A DNA stretch of 64,000 nucleotides from Trametes villosa (lineage: Eukaryota > Basidiomycota > Agaricomycetes > Polyporales > Polyporaceae), in assembly GCA_002964805.2 (NCBI GenBank), contig PUDQ02000066.1:558001-622000 (forward strand), read 5' to 3'. The notes under the pieces are model-generated. The model was not told where the DNA came from. It saw only the letters and a list, made by a program, of their open reading frames with translations, and did not search any database. How positions within the stretch are numbered: the first letter of the stretch is position 1; the number at the start of each line of letters is the position of its first letter. Both the position numbers and the translations under genes were made by a program. Below, piece by piece: positions 10,285-20,317 of the stretch.

Positions 10285-12963
10285 TCACCGCGTGCGAACC
10301 GGCGACGAGTCCGGGTACGCGAACAGGTCGAGCGCATCGTCCGAAGACGGGTGCACCATCCCCGCTCCCCTTACAGGGCTGCTCTCCGGGTCAAGCTCAC
10401 GCTCGCTCTGCCAGTTGCCCAACAGGTCGTCCTCCATGTCCTGGTCACATGCCGGGGTATCCTGCGAAGACGGTGGCCCGAAACGCAGCGTCTGCTGGGC
10501 CTTGCGCGCGCGCTCCTCGCGGAGGGAGATCACGTTCTTCTGCGAGTCCGCGAGGAGGGTCGCGAAGTTGGATTGTCGGCGCCACGTTGAGATCGGTGCG
10601 GGCGGCGCGGATATCGACGACGGCATGGAGGAGCGGGCGGGGAAGGGGCGGCTGGGTGCGCGCGTGGGTGCCTTAACACTGGCTGCTGCAGCTGTCGCCT
10701 TGGCCTCGCGCTCGGCACGGAGGGAGATGACGTTCATCTGCGCGTCCGCAAGGATTGTGGTGAAGTTGGCGTGGGAGGCCCGGCGCACCGGCGGGAAGGG
10801 GCTGTCGAAGGATGTGCCCCCGGCCCTCGACACCTTGCGGGGAGGCGCGATGTTCTCTTCGTCTTCGGACGAGTTCTCCTTGGACGAAGCGGCGCGCGAG
10901 GAGGCTCGGCTCGACGCCGTCAATGCGGAGGACGAGGCCTTCCTCTTCAGCGTGTTCCCCGAGCGAGCTGGTGGTGGACGACAGGCCGATGCGGACGTCT
11001 CTGCGGGGGCATTCTGCGCCCTCCGCGCAGCGGAAAGAGCTTCGCGGACGAGCGGCCCTGCCGAAGGCCTCGACAGCCCAAGCTGCGTCCCGGCACCAAC
11101 CTTCCGGCGCGCGCCCGCAACACGGTCGTCCTTCGCCCTCTTCGCTAGCGCAGGCGCGGGCGACTTGAGCACCCACGACCCGACCATCTCCTCCCACTCC
11201 CACTCGCCCTCCTCGGGCGGCGCGGTCCCCGCCATCCCGCCCCCGGGCTCCCCGCCAAAGCAGCGGCGCTCCGCGTCCTCGACGCGGTCCATCAGCGCGA
11301 GGCGCAGCGCGTACAGCTGGCTCTGGCTGAGCTTGCGCCCGGGAGTGGTCATGCTCTGCGTGACCGTCGGCGTCGCGATGAGCTCCTCGACGTGCTGGAG
11401 CGCCGCGGCCCAGAGCGCGGCTTCGCATTTCGCGAGGCCGTGCGTGCGGAGCGGGGCGGCGAGCGCAGAGAGCGCCTCGAGGGCGTCGCCGTGGATGTCC
11501 GGGGGAGAGGGGGGCGGGGTGGGCGTGTTGCCGTCTTCGCGCTCGGCGAGGGGCATGGCGAAGAGCTCGAAGCGCGGGAGGGGGAGGATGTGTGAGACAA
11601 GGCCGTCGAAGGTGCTGTTCCGGATGTGGGCGGAGCGCAGGATTTCTTGGAGCGTGGACAGGTCGTCGGGGTGGAGAGACCCGGCGTGCGGGGACGAGAG
11701 GGAGTATGCGGATAGGCAGCAGAGCGAGTCCGCTAGGCACGCTGGAGGAGATGCGGGTGGGCCATCGCAGACGTGTAAACCGTGAGGGGCGACGTCCGCC
11801 AGGAAGTCTACGCATGCGCGATACTCGTCCGTCGCATCCGAAGTCGAGGCATGCAACCGGTCCAACATCGAGATAGTCCACTTTGCGAGCCGTTCAACGG
11901 CTGCGTCGTGCGTCTTGAGGTGCGCCTCGTCAACCGTCTTTCCACCCTTCCTTCTCGAGTTGGGTTTGTCCTCGACGATCGCGTGAACGAGGCCCGAGCA
12001 GAGTGCGACAAAGCACCCGTCGAAGTCGCGTTCGCGGAAGTCCCGTGCAAGACGGGTCACCGCCTTCGAGGTCCACGCTTGCATCCTTGTAGCGGAAGGC
12101 TTAGATAGGGAGTCGACGAGTATGCGGGCGAAAGTCCGGTCGCTGACTACGGACGCCGAGCAGGATTCTCGTAGTGTGCTGAGGAAGTTCTTGTGCGCGG
12201 GATGTGTGAGAGGGCATGGGTAGGTCGAATGGGTGCGCGGCTTAGTCGCGACGGCGAAGAGATGAGATAGGGTTGTGTGGGCTTCTGGTACGAGGTCGTG
12301 GGATAGGCAGACCTCCAGAAGCGCATTCAAGAGGGTAGGGTGGTGTGGGCATGCCTCCAGTGTGTAGGTAAGAGCATGCGCGACAAACATTCGCCTGCAA
12401 AGGTCCTTGAATATCAATAGCACGCTCGCTACACATGATATCGACACTCACGGGCGATATGCAGGAGGTACTTGGTCGTACAGGTCATCCATGATATGAG
12501 CGCCATGCCCCTGCTCGAGATCCTCGGAGTTCTGGCGGTCGTCCATGGCTGCCTCGATCTCCGACTGGACATGCTCCCCAATCAGCCTGGCGCATATAGT
12601 TGCCAAAGGAAGAACACGGCTGCGTTGGTGCTCGGCGTCGGTGCCCGGCGCTCCGAGGACTGCCTGGACGATATTCCGGAAAGCGTCTCGTACTTCGTAG
12701 ATGCGCTTGGAGAGCTGCATGTTCTCGACGATCGCCCGGTCAAGATGTAGGCGTGTTCCAAAGTTCTCCAGAGACTGTAGTATAGCAAGAGGGGGTGTGC
12801 TGTCTTCAGATTGTGTTCGTGTGAGGGTATTCCTGTTGGAGCTCCCGTAGGTGACCGAGACGGTCGGTTTAGCTGGTGCAAGAGCGAGAGCGTTCAGGGT
12901 TGTGCATTTCATGCGCAACGTCCTCAGCTGGCGGTTGATCTTCGACGTCGAGAGCTCCGCCAT
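10285..12963 (-). CDS. Unidentified 873-residue protein, possible cell-cycle protein
   Basis: Exons 12963-12452 and 12394-10285; the 57 nt intron (GTGAGT donor, TTTGCAG acceptor, phase 2) joins PPAY to RPRMFVAH. I do not recognise the family. The N-terminal about 600 residues look folded and mostly helical. The C-terminal third is Ser/Ala/Pro-rich and contains two copies of a motif, one with NFTTILADAQMNVISLR (starting about 160 residues before the end) and one with NFATLLADSQKNVISLR (about 95 before the end). Two SPVR sequences near the C-terminus match the CDK consensus S-P-x-R. The gene is transcribed head-to-head with MCM2 from a 258 bp shared promoter holding an ACGCGT site, which suggests expression at G1/S. 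A role in replication or mitosis is inference only. A 526-codon antisense frame over exon 2 is a composition shadow. Confidence 0.8.
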
Positions 12964-13221
12964 TTCTGGCTCTCTGCAGATAGAGTCCGGTAGTGTGGTG
13001 GTGGTAGCAAGAGGAGGTAGAGGTATCCGACGAGGAGGTGGTGGTGGCTATAGCCGTGAGCGTCTCAGCCACCGCGCCTTGAACCTCGGCGTCTATTTGA
13101 CGCGACTGTGGCAATTTCCAACTCCGCCCATAATGAGCGCGACGCGTCTTCACGCATCTTGTCTTACTCCTTCCTTCCTCCCCCCACCTCGTCTACACGC
13201 GTATTTGCTCATAGAACCCCC
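12964..13221. promoter_or_regulatory. Bidirectional promoter with MCB (ACGCGT) element
   Basis: This 258 bp separates the start codons of the 873-residue gene (-) and MCM2 copy 1 (+). It contains GACGCGTC at 13141-13148, the MluI cell-cycle box bound by MBF-type factors in fungi, and a further ACGCGT at 13196-13201. Most of the segment is repeated upstream of MCM2 copy 2, where the ACGCGT at 39814-39819 is conserved. MCM genes are classic MBF targets, so regulation at G1/S is likely for both genes. Confidence 0.6.
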
Positions 13222-16200
13222 ATGGCGGTATGTAGAGGGCCATAATGCTCTGGAAATATATGCTGAATACTGCTTAGACTCCTCGTGGCGCAAAACGCCG
13301 TCGCTCCGTAACGCCTACGGGAGGATCCTCCCCAGCAGGACCCTCGCGCGCAGAACGCGACGAAGACTCGTCTCTGCCTCCCTCGTCTCCACCTGCACCT
13401 TTCTCTGATACGGACGAGAGTTTGGACGAACGTGACGCGGTCAAGGACGTAGATGACGACGCGGATGATGCTGAGGACGGAGACGACTTGTTCGCAGAGG
13501 AATTCGAAGAGTACGTCGAATGTCCGATATTTCTCAATCGCATCGGGAGGGTTGTGACCTCGAGATCGCCTCGCATTGTGTCGCGTAGCCCTCGCATCAC
13601 CCGTTACGGGCCTCGTGATGGAGAATCTGCCCCGAATTGCCCTTCCGAGGCCTCGCGAGGCATCTAGAGGATTTGTACCGCTGCTCGAGACGGCCCAGAT
13701 GCGATTTTATTTCCTCCGACAAAGCTCTCGGCATTCCTAAACCCAGCTAACCGCGCTTTTAGCGACTACGCTACCAATGAGCTCTTGGACCGATATTCGG
13801 ACCGCGACATTGACGACGAGCAAGACTTCGACGAGATGTCCGCCGCCCAGAGGCGTGCAGCCGAGGCCAGCATGGCCCGCAGAGATCGCCTCGAACGCGG
13901 AGGCAGGCGGGGTGCACGCGCTGCTGCCCGAAGTCGCATGCCCGACTTCCTTCAGAGCGACGATATGGAAGATGATGATGTCGATGGCGGCCTCTTGGCC
14001 GGTATGAAGAGGCGAACTCGGCGGCAATATGATGAAAGGAAGGATCTGGATGACTTGGAAGGTGTAGACGATGTGAGTGCTAATCCTGCATGTATGTACT
14101 TACATCGATTTAACCACCTGAACAGGAACTTCCGCTGGAGCAACTGAGCGACATCAAGGCGAAGTCGATCGCCGAGTGGATCGCTAACGAGCGCGTCCGG
14201 CGGTCCATCGTCCGCCATTTCCGCCAATTCCTCATGACTTACGTCGACGAGCACGGCGCTTCAGTGTACGGCCAGCGCATTCGACACCTTGGAGAAAGTA
14301 GGTGCTCCTGACATATCGTTCAAGTACACTTAGTTAACCGACTCCACAGACAACGCCGAGTCGTTGGAGGTGTCGTATCTCCATCTTGCCTTGTCGAAGC
14401 CTATCCTTGCCTACTTCCTCACCAACTGCCCGAGCGCCATGCTTGCGATCTTCGACGAAGTCGCTTTGAGCGCGATCCTTCTCTACTACCCCGCATACGA
14501 GCGCATCCACTCGGAAGTGCACGTCCGCATCACCGACCTACCCCTCGCATCCTCCCTGCGCGACCTCCGACGATCACATCTCAATACCCTGGTGCGAGTG
14601 ACGGGCGTCGTGACTCGCCGGACGGGAGTTTTCCCGCAACTGAAGTACGTCAAGTTCGACTGCCGGAAGTGCGGGGCAGTGCTCGGGCCTTTCTACCAAG
14701 ATTCAACAAGAGAGGTGAAGATCAGCTACTGTCCCAATTGCGAGAGCAAAGGCCCCTTCCACGTCAACTCGGAGCAGGTACGTGCGATGTGAACCCTGCC
14801 CTTCGCTGCAGCCGCACTGAACTGTTCCCAAGACGGTATACAGGAACTACCAGAAGATGACGCTGCAAGAATCGCCTGGCTCCGTACCGCCTGGACGTCT
14901 CCCGCGGCATCGCGAGGTCGTGTTGCTGTGGGACTTGATTGATCGGGCGAAGCCTGGGGAGGAGATCGTAGGTGGATTTCGCAGAAAGTCCGGTTCTCTG
15001 GCGCAGGCGTTCCGCGGTACACGTTCCGCAAAACATACGGAGGTTACGGGACCGCTTGGTCATCTTTGGTCACCAGCTGGGGGTGACCTAGGTGACCAGG
15101 CGTGTTGTCGTTTAGCCACCCTTTCCCTGACCCAGGCTTTCCACAAGGGTCGGAAGCCTCACAAATTTTCTTCGTGGTGTCTGAGAGGAGCAGGCTCGAA
15201 GGCCGACTGCGAGCACGACTCCGTCAGCGGCAGCGTTGCGGTCTTGGGCCATGGCAAGACTGGCACAGTCACGCTTGTTCCGTTGTTCTGCGGAACATGT
15301 TCCGCAGAACATCGTATTCAAGCGACAGGACGCTCTCGGCTTTCGATACTGTTGCCGGCACTCTTGCTAACCGCCTTCTTCAGGAAATCACTGGCATCTA
15401 CCGTAACAACTTCGACGCGTCTCTCAACTCCAAGAACGGCTTTCCGGTCTTCTCGACGATCCTTGAAGCAAATCATGTCAACAAGAAGGAGGACCAGTTT
15501 GCCGCCTTCCGCTTGACTGAAGAGGACGAGAAGGAGATTCGGACGCTCGCGCGCGACGACCGCATCCGCAAGCGCATTATCAAGTCCATCGCCCCCTCCA
15601 TCTATGGCCACGAGGACATCAAGACCGCCTTAGCCCTGTCGCTCTTCGGAGGTGTCTCGAAGGACATCAACCGGAAGCATCGTATTCGTGGTGACATCAA
15701 CGTCCTTCTCCTGGGTGACCCGGGAACGGCCAAGTCGCAGTTCCTGAAGTACGTCGAGAAGACCGCGCATCGCTCGGTGTTCGCCACCGGCCAGGGCGCG
15801 TCCGCCGTCGGTCTGACAGCGAGCGTGCGCAAGGACCCCATCACGCGCGAGTGGACTCTGGAGGGTGGCGCGCTCGTGCTCGCCGACAAGGGTACATGCC
15901 TGATCGACGAGTTCGACAAGATGAACGACTCGGACCGGACGTCCATTCACGAGGCGATGGAGCAGCAGTCCATCTCGATCTCGAAGGCGGGCATCGTCAC
16001 GACGCTGCAGGCGCGGTGCGCCATCATTGCCGCTGCGAACCCGATCCGCGGTCGCTACAACCCGACGATCCCGTTCCAGCAGAACGTCGAGCTCACGGAG
16101 CCGATCCTGTCGCGTTTCGACGTGCTGTGCGTGGTGAAGGACACGGTCGATCCGGTCCAGGACGAGCTGCTTGCTCGGTTCGTCGTCGGCAGCCATCTGC

Positions 16201-16622
16201 GAAGCCACCCTAAGTTCGAGGCAGACAAGGAAGAGATGGACGTCGGTACCACCCTGGATGCCGATGTGAGTGACTTCTCGATTCCTCTATGCCGTTACTT
16301 ACCCATTATTTAGATTATTCCTCAAGACCTGCTCCGGAAGTACATCATGTACGCAAAGGACAAGGTGCGCCCGAAGCTGTACGACCTCGACCAGGACAAG
16401 ATCTCGCGCCTCTTTGCGGACCTGCGCCGCGAGTCGCTCGCGACGGGTTCGTTCCCCATCACTGTCCGCCACCTCGAGAGCGTGATCCGGATGTCCGAGG
16501 CGAGCGCGAAGATGGCGCTGCGCGAGTACGTGCGCGCGGACGACATCGACCTCGCGATCTCCGTCACGATCGGGAGCTTCGTGAACGCGCAGAAGATGTC
16601 GATCAAGAAGACGCTGGAGCGA
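13222..16622 (+). pseudogene. mcm2: MCM2 copy 1, 3'-truncated (lacks last two exons)
   Basis: MCM2 is a subunit of the MCM2-7 replicative helicase. Exons: 13222-13227, 13278-13510, 13763-14072, 14126-14297, 14350-14777, 14833-14967, 15384-16265, 16314-16622. The first exon is only ATGGCG. Together they encode 825 codons with no frame break: zinc finger CRKC...CPNC (about 345-370), Walker [10 protein letters not shown] (about 539), Walker B LIDEFDKM (about 600) and arginine finger SRFD (about 670). Compared with copy 2 at 39894-43569, residues 826-917 are missing, because homology ends shortly after the intron 8 donor GTAAGT. If that donor is not used, the frame reads on to a stop at 16911-16913, adding 96 unrelated residues. 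Differences from copy 2 are nearly all synonymous, so recent decay or continued function are both possible. Confidence 0.85.
15009..15310. mobile_element. Small element with about 30 bp terminal inverted repeats in MCM2 intron 6
   Basis: The left end (15009-15040, beginning GTTCCGCGGTACACGTTCCG) matches, with few mismatches, the reverse complement of the right end (15280-15310). The right end itself contains a perfect 26 bp palindrome (15285-15310). A further inverted pair GGTCACC...GGTGACC lies inside. The size of about 300 bp and lack of coding sequence are typical of a MITE. It enlarges intron 6 to 416 nt. MCM2 copy 2 holds a shortened version with only the left end. Confidence 0.55.
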
Positions 16623-17092
16623 GTAAGTTTCTGGCTTCGCGTTCGGGAGAGGCAGCGTGCGACGTGCGGGGGAGGGACGATGTACATAGACTCGAGAATA
16701 TATTTCGTTGGCCGGCGAAGTCCTTGCGATGTGCGCGCGCGTCAGAACAAGCGTCAGGCGTGGACTCGAGTTCGCAGGTGGCGGTGTGCGGGGGTGGCGG
16801 TGCGCGGGTTGGCGGCGGTTGTGCCTCTCGCCGTGGATGTGTCCGAGGGTGTGTCCCGCGTGCATCCCTCGCGGCCCGGGCGAGTATCTGGGATGTCTGC
16901 AAGATCTCCCTGATGCAATTACGGACTCTGCGTGGATTTTACTGTCTAGTTTGACGCTGGCAGCTTGCGGGGGAAGGGAGGAAGGGACACTGGACAATAG
17001 GGGGAGGACTCAGGGGACACTCGGAACACTCGAACTCGGGTTCTGGGGCACAGAAACATTCGCATTCGGGCGGTACACGAATACGCTACAGT
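16623..17092. other. Non-coding stretch after truncated MCM2
   Basis: From about 16646 the sequence no longer matches MCM2 copy 2. It is G/T- and C/G-rich with no recognisable coding sequence. It is the left flank of the retroelement insertion at 17109. Confidence 0.5.
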
Positions 17093-17108
17093 ACAGAGCA
17101 AGGGCGCG
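17093..17108 (+). repeat. Target-site duplication, left copy
   Basis: ACAGAGCAAGGGCGCG is repeated exactly at 29164-29179, directly after an A-tract. The two copies bracket 12.05 kb holding a non-LTR retrotransposon, as expected for a target-site duplication. Confidence 0.8.
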
Positions 17109-17283
17109 GGGGGGCTCCTTGATCTGATACCACCACCACCAACGTTTTTCCCACGCTCCCCCAAGCGTGCGGAAGGCGTACTAGAATAAATGTAAGAACC
17201 AAGACCGCCTCGATGGGCATCTATGTACGCAGACGCTGCTGGAACAGGCACAATGTGCCGTACCCAGCGGGACACGGTCCACC

Positions 17284-17469
17284 ATGAGTACATACAAGTC
17301 GGTGACTGGTGCTACTGGCCCCATGACTGCCGAAAGTCTTAGAGTGCTGCATACGCCTCAGACTGGCCCCTTCCCTGCGACACAACGCAGATGCCCCGTC
17401 CTGGGATGCCCGCAAGGGATGCGGAGGTACGACCCTGGCGGAACATGTCGAGAAGCGCGAGAGCGGTGA
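17284..17469 (+). CDS. Small Cys-containing ORF in element 5' region (doubtful)
   Basis: A 61-codon frame starts at an ATG and contains four cysteines (RRCPVLGCPQG and GGTC). No family was recognised. It precedes the 163-residue ORF by 120 bp. It may be an upstream ORF of the element's RNA or chance. Confidence 0.2.
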   Translation: MSTYKSVTGATGPMTAESLRVLHTPQTGPFPATQRRCPVLGCPQGMRRYDPGGTCREARER

Positions 17470-17589
17470 ACGCGCAAGCGGCCCTGGGCGCCTACAGTCT
17501 TAAGCGCCAAACATACGCAGCGGCGAGGTGCTCTTAAAGCGCGACGCGCATACTGCCCTCCGCAACTCCCACCACGCCTCACCCACGAA

Positions 17590-18081
17590 ATGGCGGACAT
17601 CAGCTGGATCTTCGCTAAACACAAAGGAAGTGTCACCCGTATCGGCAAAAACGACCAGCCTTACGGTAAAATCCCTCTCTATGACCTCTCTGCCGAGCCT
17701 GCCCGGCCTCTCCGGATCGGACGGAAGATAGCCATCTGCGACGCCGATGAGCTCCCGACTGTGAGAGAAGACCTCCCGCCGGTCTATGAACTCAGCGACG
17801 CGAGGGTTAGAGGCACGATCACAAGCATCCGCGCGATGGACAAGCGGACAATCGAGTTCGTCATCACGGACCAGGACCTGAGAGACGACAGCCCGGTCGA
17901 AGTGGCATACGTCACGATCCCCTACGCGCCGGGCATAACCGTCGAGCTCTCCGTCTGGCAGTCAATCCTCCGCTGGATCATCTCCCCCTTCCTGGCTGCG
18001 GGCCGGAAGATCATCATTGGGGAAGTAATCTTCGTAGCCATGGAAAGCAACGAGGAGCGGATGGCCGATGGATACACGTAA
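17590..18081 (+). CDS. Unknown 163-residue protein (element-borne small ORF A)
   Basis: An uninterrupted 163-codon frame starts at CGAAATGGCG and ends at TAA. I do not recognise the family. The protein has alternating hydrophobic strands typical of a compact beta-rich domain, with segments RIGRKIAICD, VRGTITSIRAMD and VAYVTIPYAPGITVELSVW. These line up in order with segments of the 160-residue protein at 18943-19425 (HIGQRVQVNT, VAGTIVGIRTME, HAYLTIQHIQGVTVTLDLW), so the two are paralogues. Both lie between the inferred 5' end of the retrotransposon and its ORF1. Function unknown; the domain could bind nucleic acid or another protein, but nothing in the sequence settles that. Confidence 0.6.
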   Translation: MADISWIFAKHKGSVTRIGKNDQPYGKIPLYDLSAEPARPLRIGRKIAICDADELPTVREDLPPVYELSDARVRGTITSIRAMDKRTIEFVITDQDLRDDSPVEVAYVTIPYAPGITVELSVWQSILRWIISPFLAAGRKIIIGEVIFVAMESNEERMADGYT

Positions 18082-18856
18082 GCGGCGTAGCGTAAACCGT
18101 CGCCATCCCGTGCGCTAAAATCCCGGTGCCCATAGATCTGGCTTCGCCTCCGCGGACCCGGCTTTCCGCCTCACCAGAGCCGCGATCCTCACGAGGCCCG
18201 CCCGCCTCCATGGAGCAGAGGAAGATGAGTAGGCGGCTGGGTGTGGAAGGCACAAGGATAGATAGGAATGCCTAGATGGGATTGACCGGGCACGGACGGG
18301 CTGCGCGAGCGTTTCTTCCCCGAGACCGATGTACCGCCGGGAATAGCCCCGTTTTTCAGACCGCCGTACGAGTACAATTCATGACTGGTACTAGCACGCC
18401 CTGCGTGTTAGGGATGGGTTGATGCGATCGCGATGAACAAATGCCGCGAACGCTGAGCGTGGGATCCACGCAATGGGGAGACCCCTTTGAATGCTAGATG
18501 CGAGGCACAACTCAAGTATGAGTAACTCGGGCGCCGTGGTCATAGCATCGCATCACACCCCACCAAGATCGGAGCTCTTGCCAATATCATAGCAGATTAC
18601 AACACGAAAGGCGTGGTCCGTACCTACGGGCCGACTACCACCGTAAGAACGCCACCTGAGCACGCGCAACATATAGCTGACGTGCACAGATGGGCTCCTT
18701 CACGCTGAGCGTCCCCCAGCCCCCCTACTTTGCCAGCCGCTGACCCTCGCCGCTCCCTTTCTTACACACTCCAGACTGCAAAGTAACACACCACCGCTGC
18801 TGGGGCATCTCTGACACCTGCGCGTCAGAACAGCACGTTAACGCGCACCACGAGCT
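18082..18856. other. Spacer between the two small paralogous ORFs
   Basis: About 0.8 kb without a convincing coding frame. Near its right end it leads into a TATA box (18857) and a (CT)n run (about 18896-18915). Confidence 0.45.
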
Positions 18857-18864
18857 TATAAAAA
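18857..18864 (+). promoter_or_regulatory. TATA box upstream of small ORF B
   Basis: CTTATAAAAACC lies 86 bp upstream of the ATG at 18943 and is followed by a CT-repeat leader. It is the clearest TATA box inside the element and suggests that ORF B can be transcribed on its own. Confidence 0.5.
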
Positions 18865-18942
18865 CCTGCAATGTGTGCGCGCTTAACCTAACTCTGTCGC
18901 TCTCTCTCTCTCTCATCCTCTGCAGGAAAGACATACTGCGAG

Positions 18943-19425
18943 ATGACCAACGTAATCACCGTACACGCAAAGGAAAGAGGGAGGGCGCCCTCTAACCTTC
19001 CGCGAAGCACCCGAATCCTACACACTGCCTACTTCGACATAACCATCCTCCCATCCTCCCCTCTACACATCGGCCAACGTGTCCAAGTCAACACGATCAG
19101 CGGGATCGATAACCCCACAGCTAGCGAGAGGGCCAGCCTGCCCCAGAAGTGGTACACATCGTCTCCCACAGACGTAGCGGGAACGATCGTTGGGATCCGT
19201 ACGATGGAGCTGGCTGTAACAGAGCTCATCGTCCTCAACGAGCTGCCCCAGTCCCTCGTCGAACATGCGTACCTCACGATCCAGCACATTCAAGGAGTCA
19301 CCGTAACCCTGGATCTCTGGAGGCGCATAGCCCGCACCACACTCCTCCCCCTCCTCGCGCACACGCGCCACGTCCCCGTCGAAAGAAACGCGGTGATCAT
19401 CCCTGAGGACGAGCAGGACCTCTGA
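18943..19425 (+). CDS. Unknown 160-residue protein (element-borne small ORF B)
   Basis: A 160-codon uninterrupted frame (start GAGATGACC, stop TGA at 19423-19425). It is a diverged paralogue of the ORF at 17590-18081: the core GTIVGIRTME...LTIQHIQGVTVTLDLW aligns with GTITSIRAMD...VTIPYAPGITVELSVW at equal spacing, and HIGQRVQV matches RIGRKIAI. Its C-terminus is acidic (PEDEQDL). No known domain was recognised. A TATA box and CT-rich leader immediately upstream support real expression. Its location inside the target-site duplication of the LINE suggests it travels with the element, unless the region is a nested insertion. Confidence 0.6.
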   Translation: MTNVITVHAKERGRAPSNLPRSTRILHTAYFDITILPSSPLHIGQRVQVNTISGIDNPTASERASLPQKWYTSSPTDVAGTIVGIRTMELAVTELIVLNELPQSLVEHAYLTIQHIQGVTVTLDLWRRIARTTLLPLLAHTRHVPVERNAVIIPEDEQDL

Positions 19426-20093
19426 AGGACTAGAGGATACCGGCGCACTGCCAGCGGTCGACCGAGGAGCCGGGACGCACACGTGATCGGAACGGAGGGC
19501 GGGAGAGGGGTGGCCCCCCGCCAGAGGTGCAAGCTGAGGAAACCGTGTTCGCGGGGAGGGACAGAGACGGAGACTGCGAAGGACGTGGCATCACTCTGAT
19601 TGACTTGTACACACTCGGTATCGAACATCCGGACAGCGTTGCGCGCATCACGAGGCAAAATAGCCCAGTCGAGCCCCGTGTGCGTGATGTCGCAGCGCGA
19701 AACATTGCGCGCAAAATCGCATCAATCTGCACGACCGAACCGGCCTGCCCGGACTCCTCGGACTCCGGGAGCGCACGTGACATCAAGGAGATAAAGGCCG
19801 GAGTCCGGGCCCGAGAGTGGTGCGCACCCTTACCTTTTAGAGAGGTGGCGCACAAACAGGAACAAAGTAAGCACCGAATCTAGCGGTAGATGTACCAAAC
19901 GCTGCCGCGCGCGTGCTGCAGCTTCCCGCGAAGTGCTGCTCACCGCGAATATGGCGAGAGTGCGGGGACCCGAGGACGACGCGCGCGACGTTGACCGCGC
20001 GCGCGACTCTGGCCCAACAAAAGCCCCCCCTCCTTTGCCCTCTCTCACCTGCCGCGCCCTGCTATCTCCTCCTGCATCTCCCCTCACCCTGCC
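19426..20093. other. Element 5' region before ORF1
   Basis: About 0.67 kb with short frames only. It is probably leader sequence for ORF1. No repeat or RNA gene was seen. Confidence 0.4.
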
Positions 20094-20288
20094 ATGGAGA
20101 ACGAACCGCCGCCGTCGCCGCAGAATCAGTACTACTTCCCCGCCGAGACTTTCGGGGCGGAGGACGCGTTCATGAACATCGCGATGCCGGAGATAGATGC
20201 ACACACGCTGGAAGCAGGAAACGGGGGGCTAGACCGTGACACGGCAGCTCTAGACGAGATGGTACGCGGGACGATCGGTGCGATCTAG
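20094..20288 (+). CDS. 64-codon ORF just upstream of ORF1, possible first exon
   Basis: Starts at CCATGGAG, a good context, and encodes an acidic 64-residue peptide (MENEPPPSPQNQYYF...). It ends 29 bp before the ORF1 ATG. A candidate intron 20262-20314 (donor ATG/GTACGC, branch-like GACTAAC, acceptor GAAG/ATC) would join its first 56 codons in frame to ORF1. The alternative is a simple upstream ORF. No family was recognised. Confidence 0.35.
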   Translation: MENEPPPSPQNQYYFPAETFGAEDAFMNIAMPEIDAHTLEAGNGGLDRDTAALDEMVRGTIGAI

Positions 20289-20317
20289 ACTTTCGACTAA
20301 CGGGAAGACCGAAGATC

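Larger units (their letters stand above)
12990..16645 (+). repeat. Segmental duplication, copy 1 (MCM2 promoter plus exons 1-8)
   Basis: Aligns in direct orientation with about 39660-43190. Similarity begins just upstream of the 873-residue gene's start codon and ends about 20 nt into intron 8 of MCM2. All eight shared exons have identical lengths in the two copies, while introns differ by indels and substitutions. Confidence 0.9.

Noticed and set aside
10205..11785. 526-codon open frame on the plus strand
   Set aside because: It lies antisense to exon 2 of the 873-residue gene, is Ser/Arg/Ala-rich, has no domain, and is expected as a shadow of GC-rich coding sequence.
16347..16913. MCM2 copy 1 frame continuing past exon 8 as a normal C-terminus
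   Set aside because: The extra 96 residues do not resemble the MCM2 winged-helix end found in copy 2, and the sequence begins with the shared intron donor GTAAGT.
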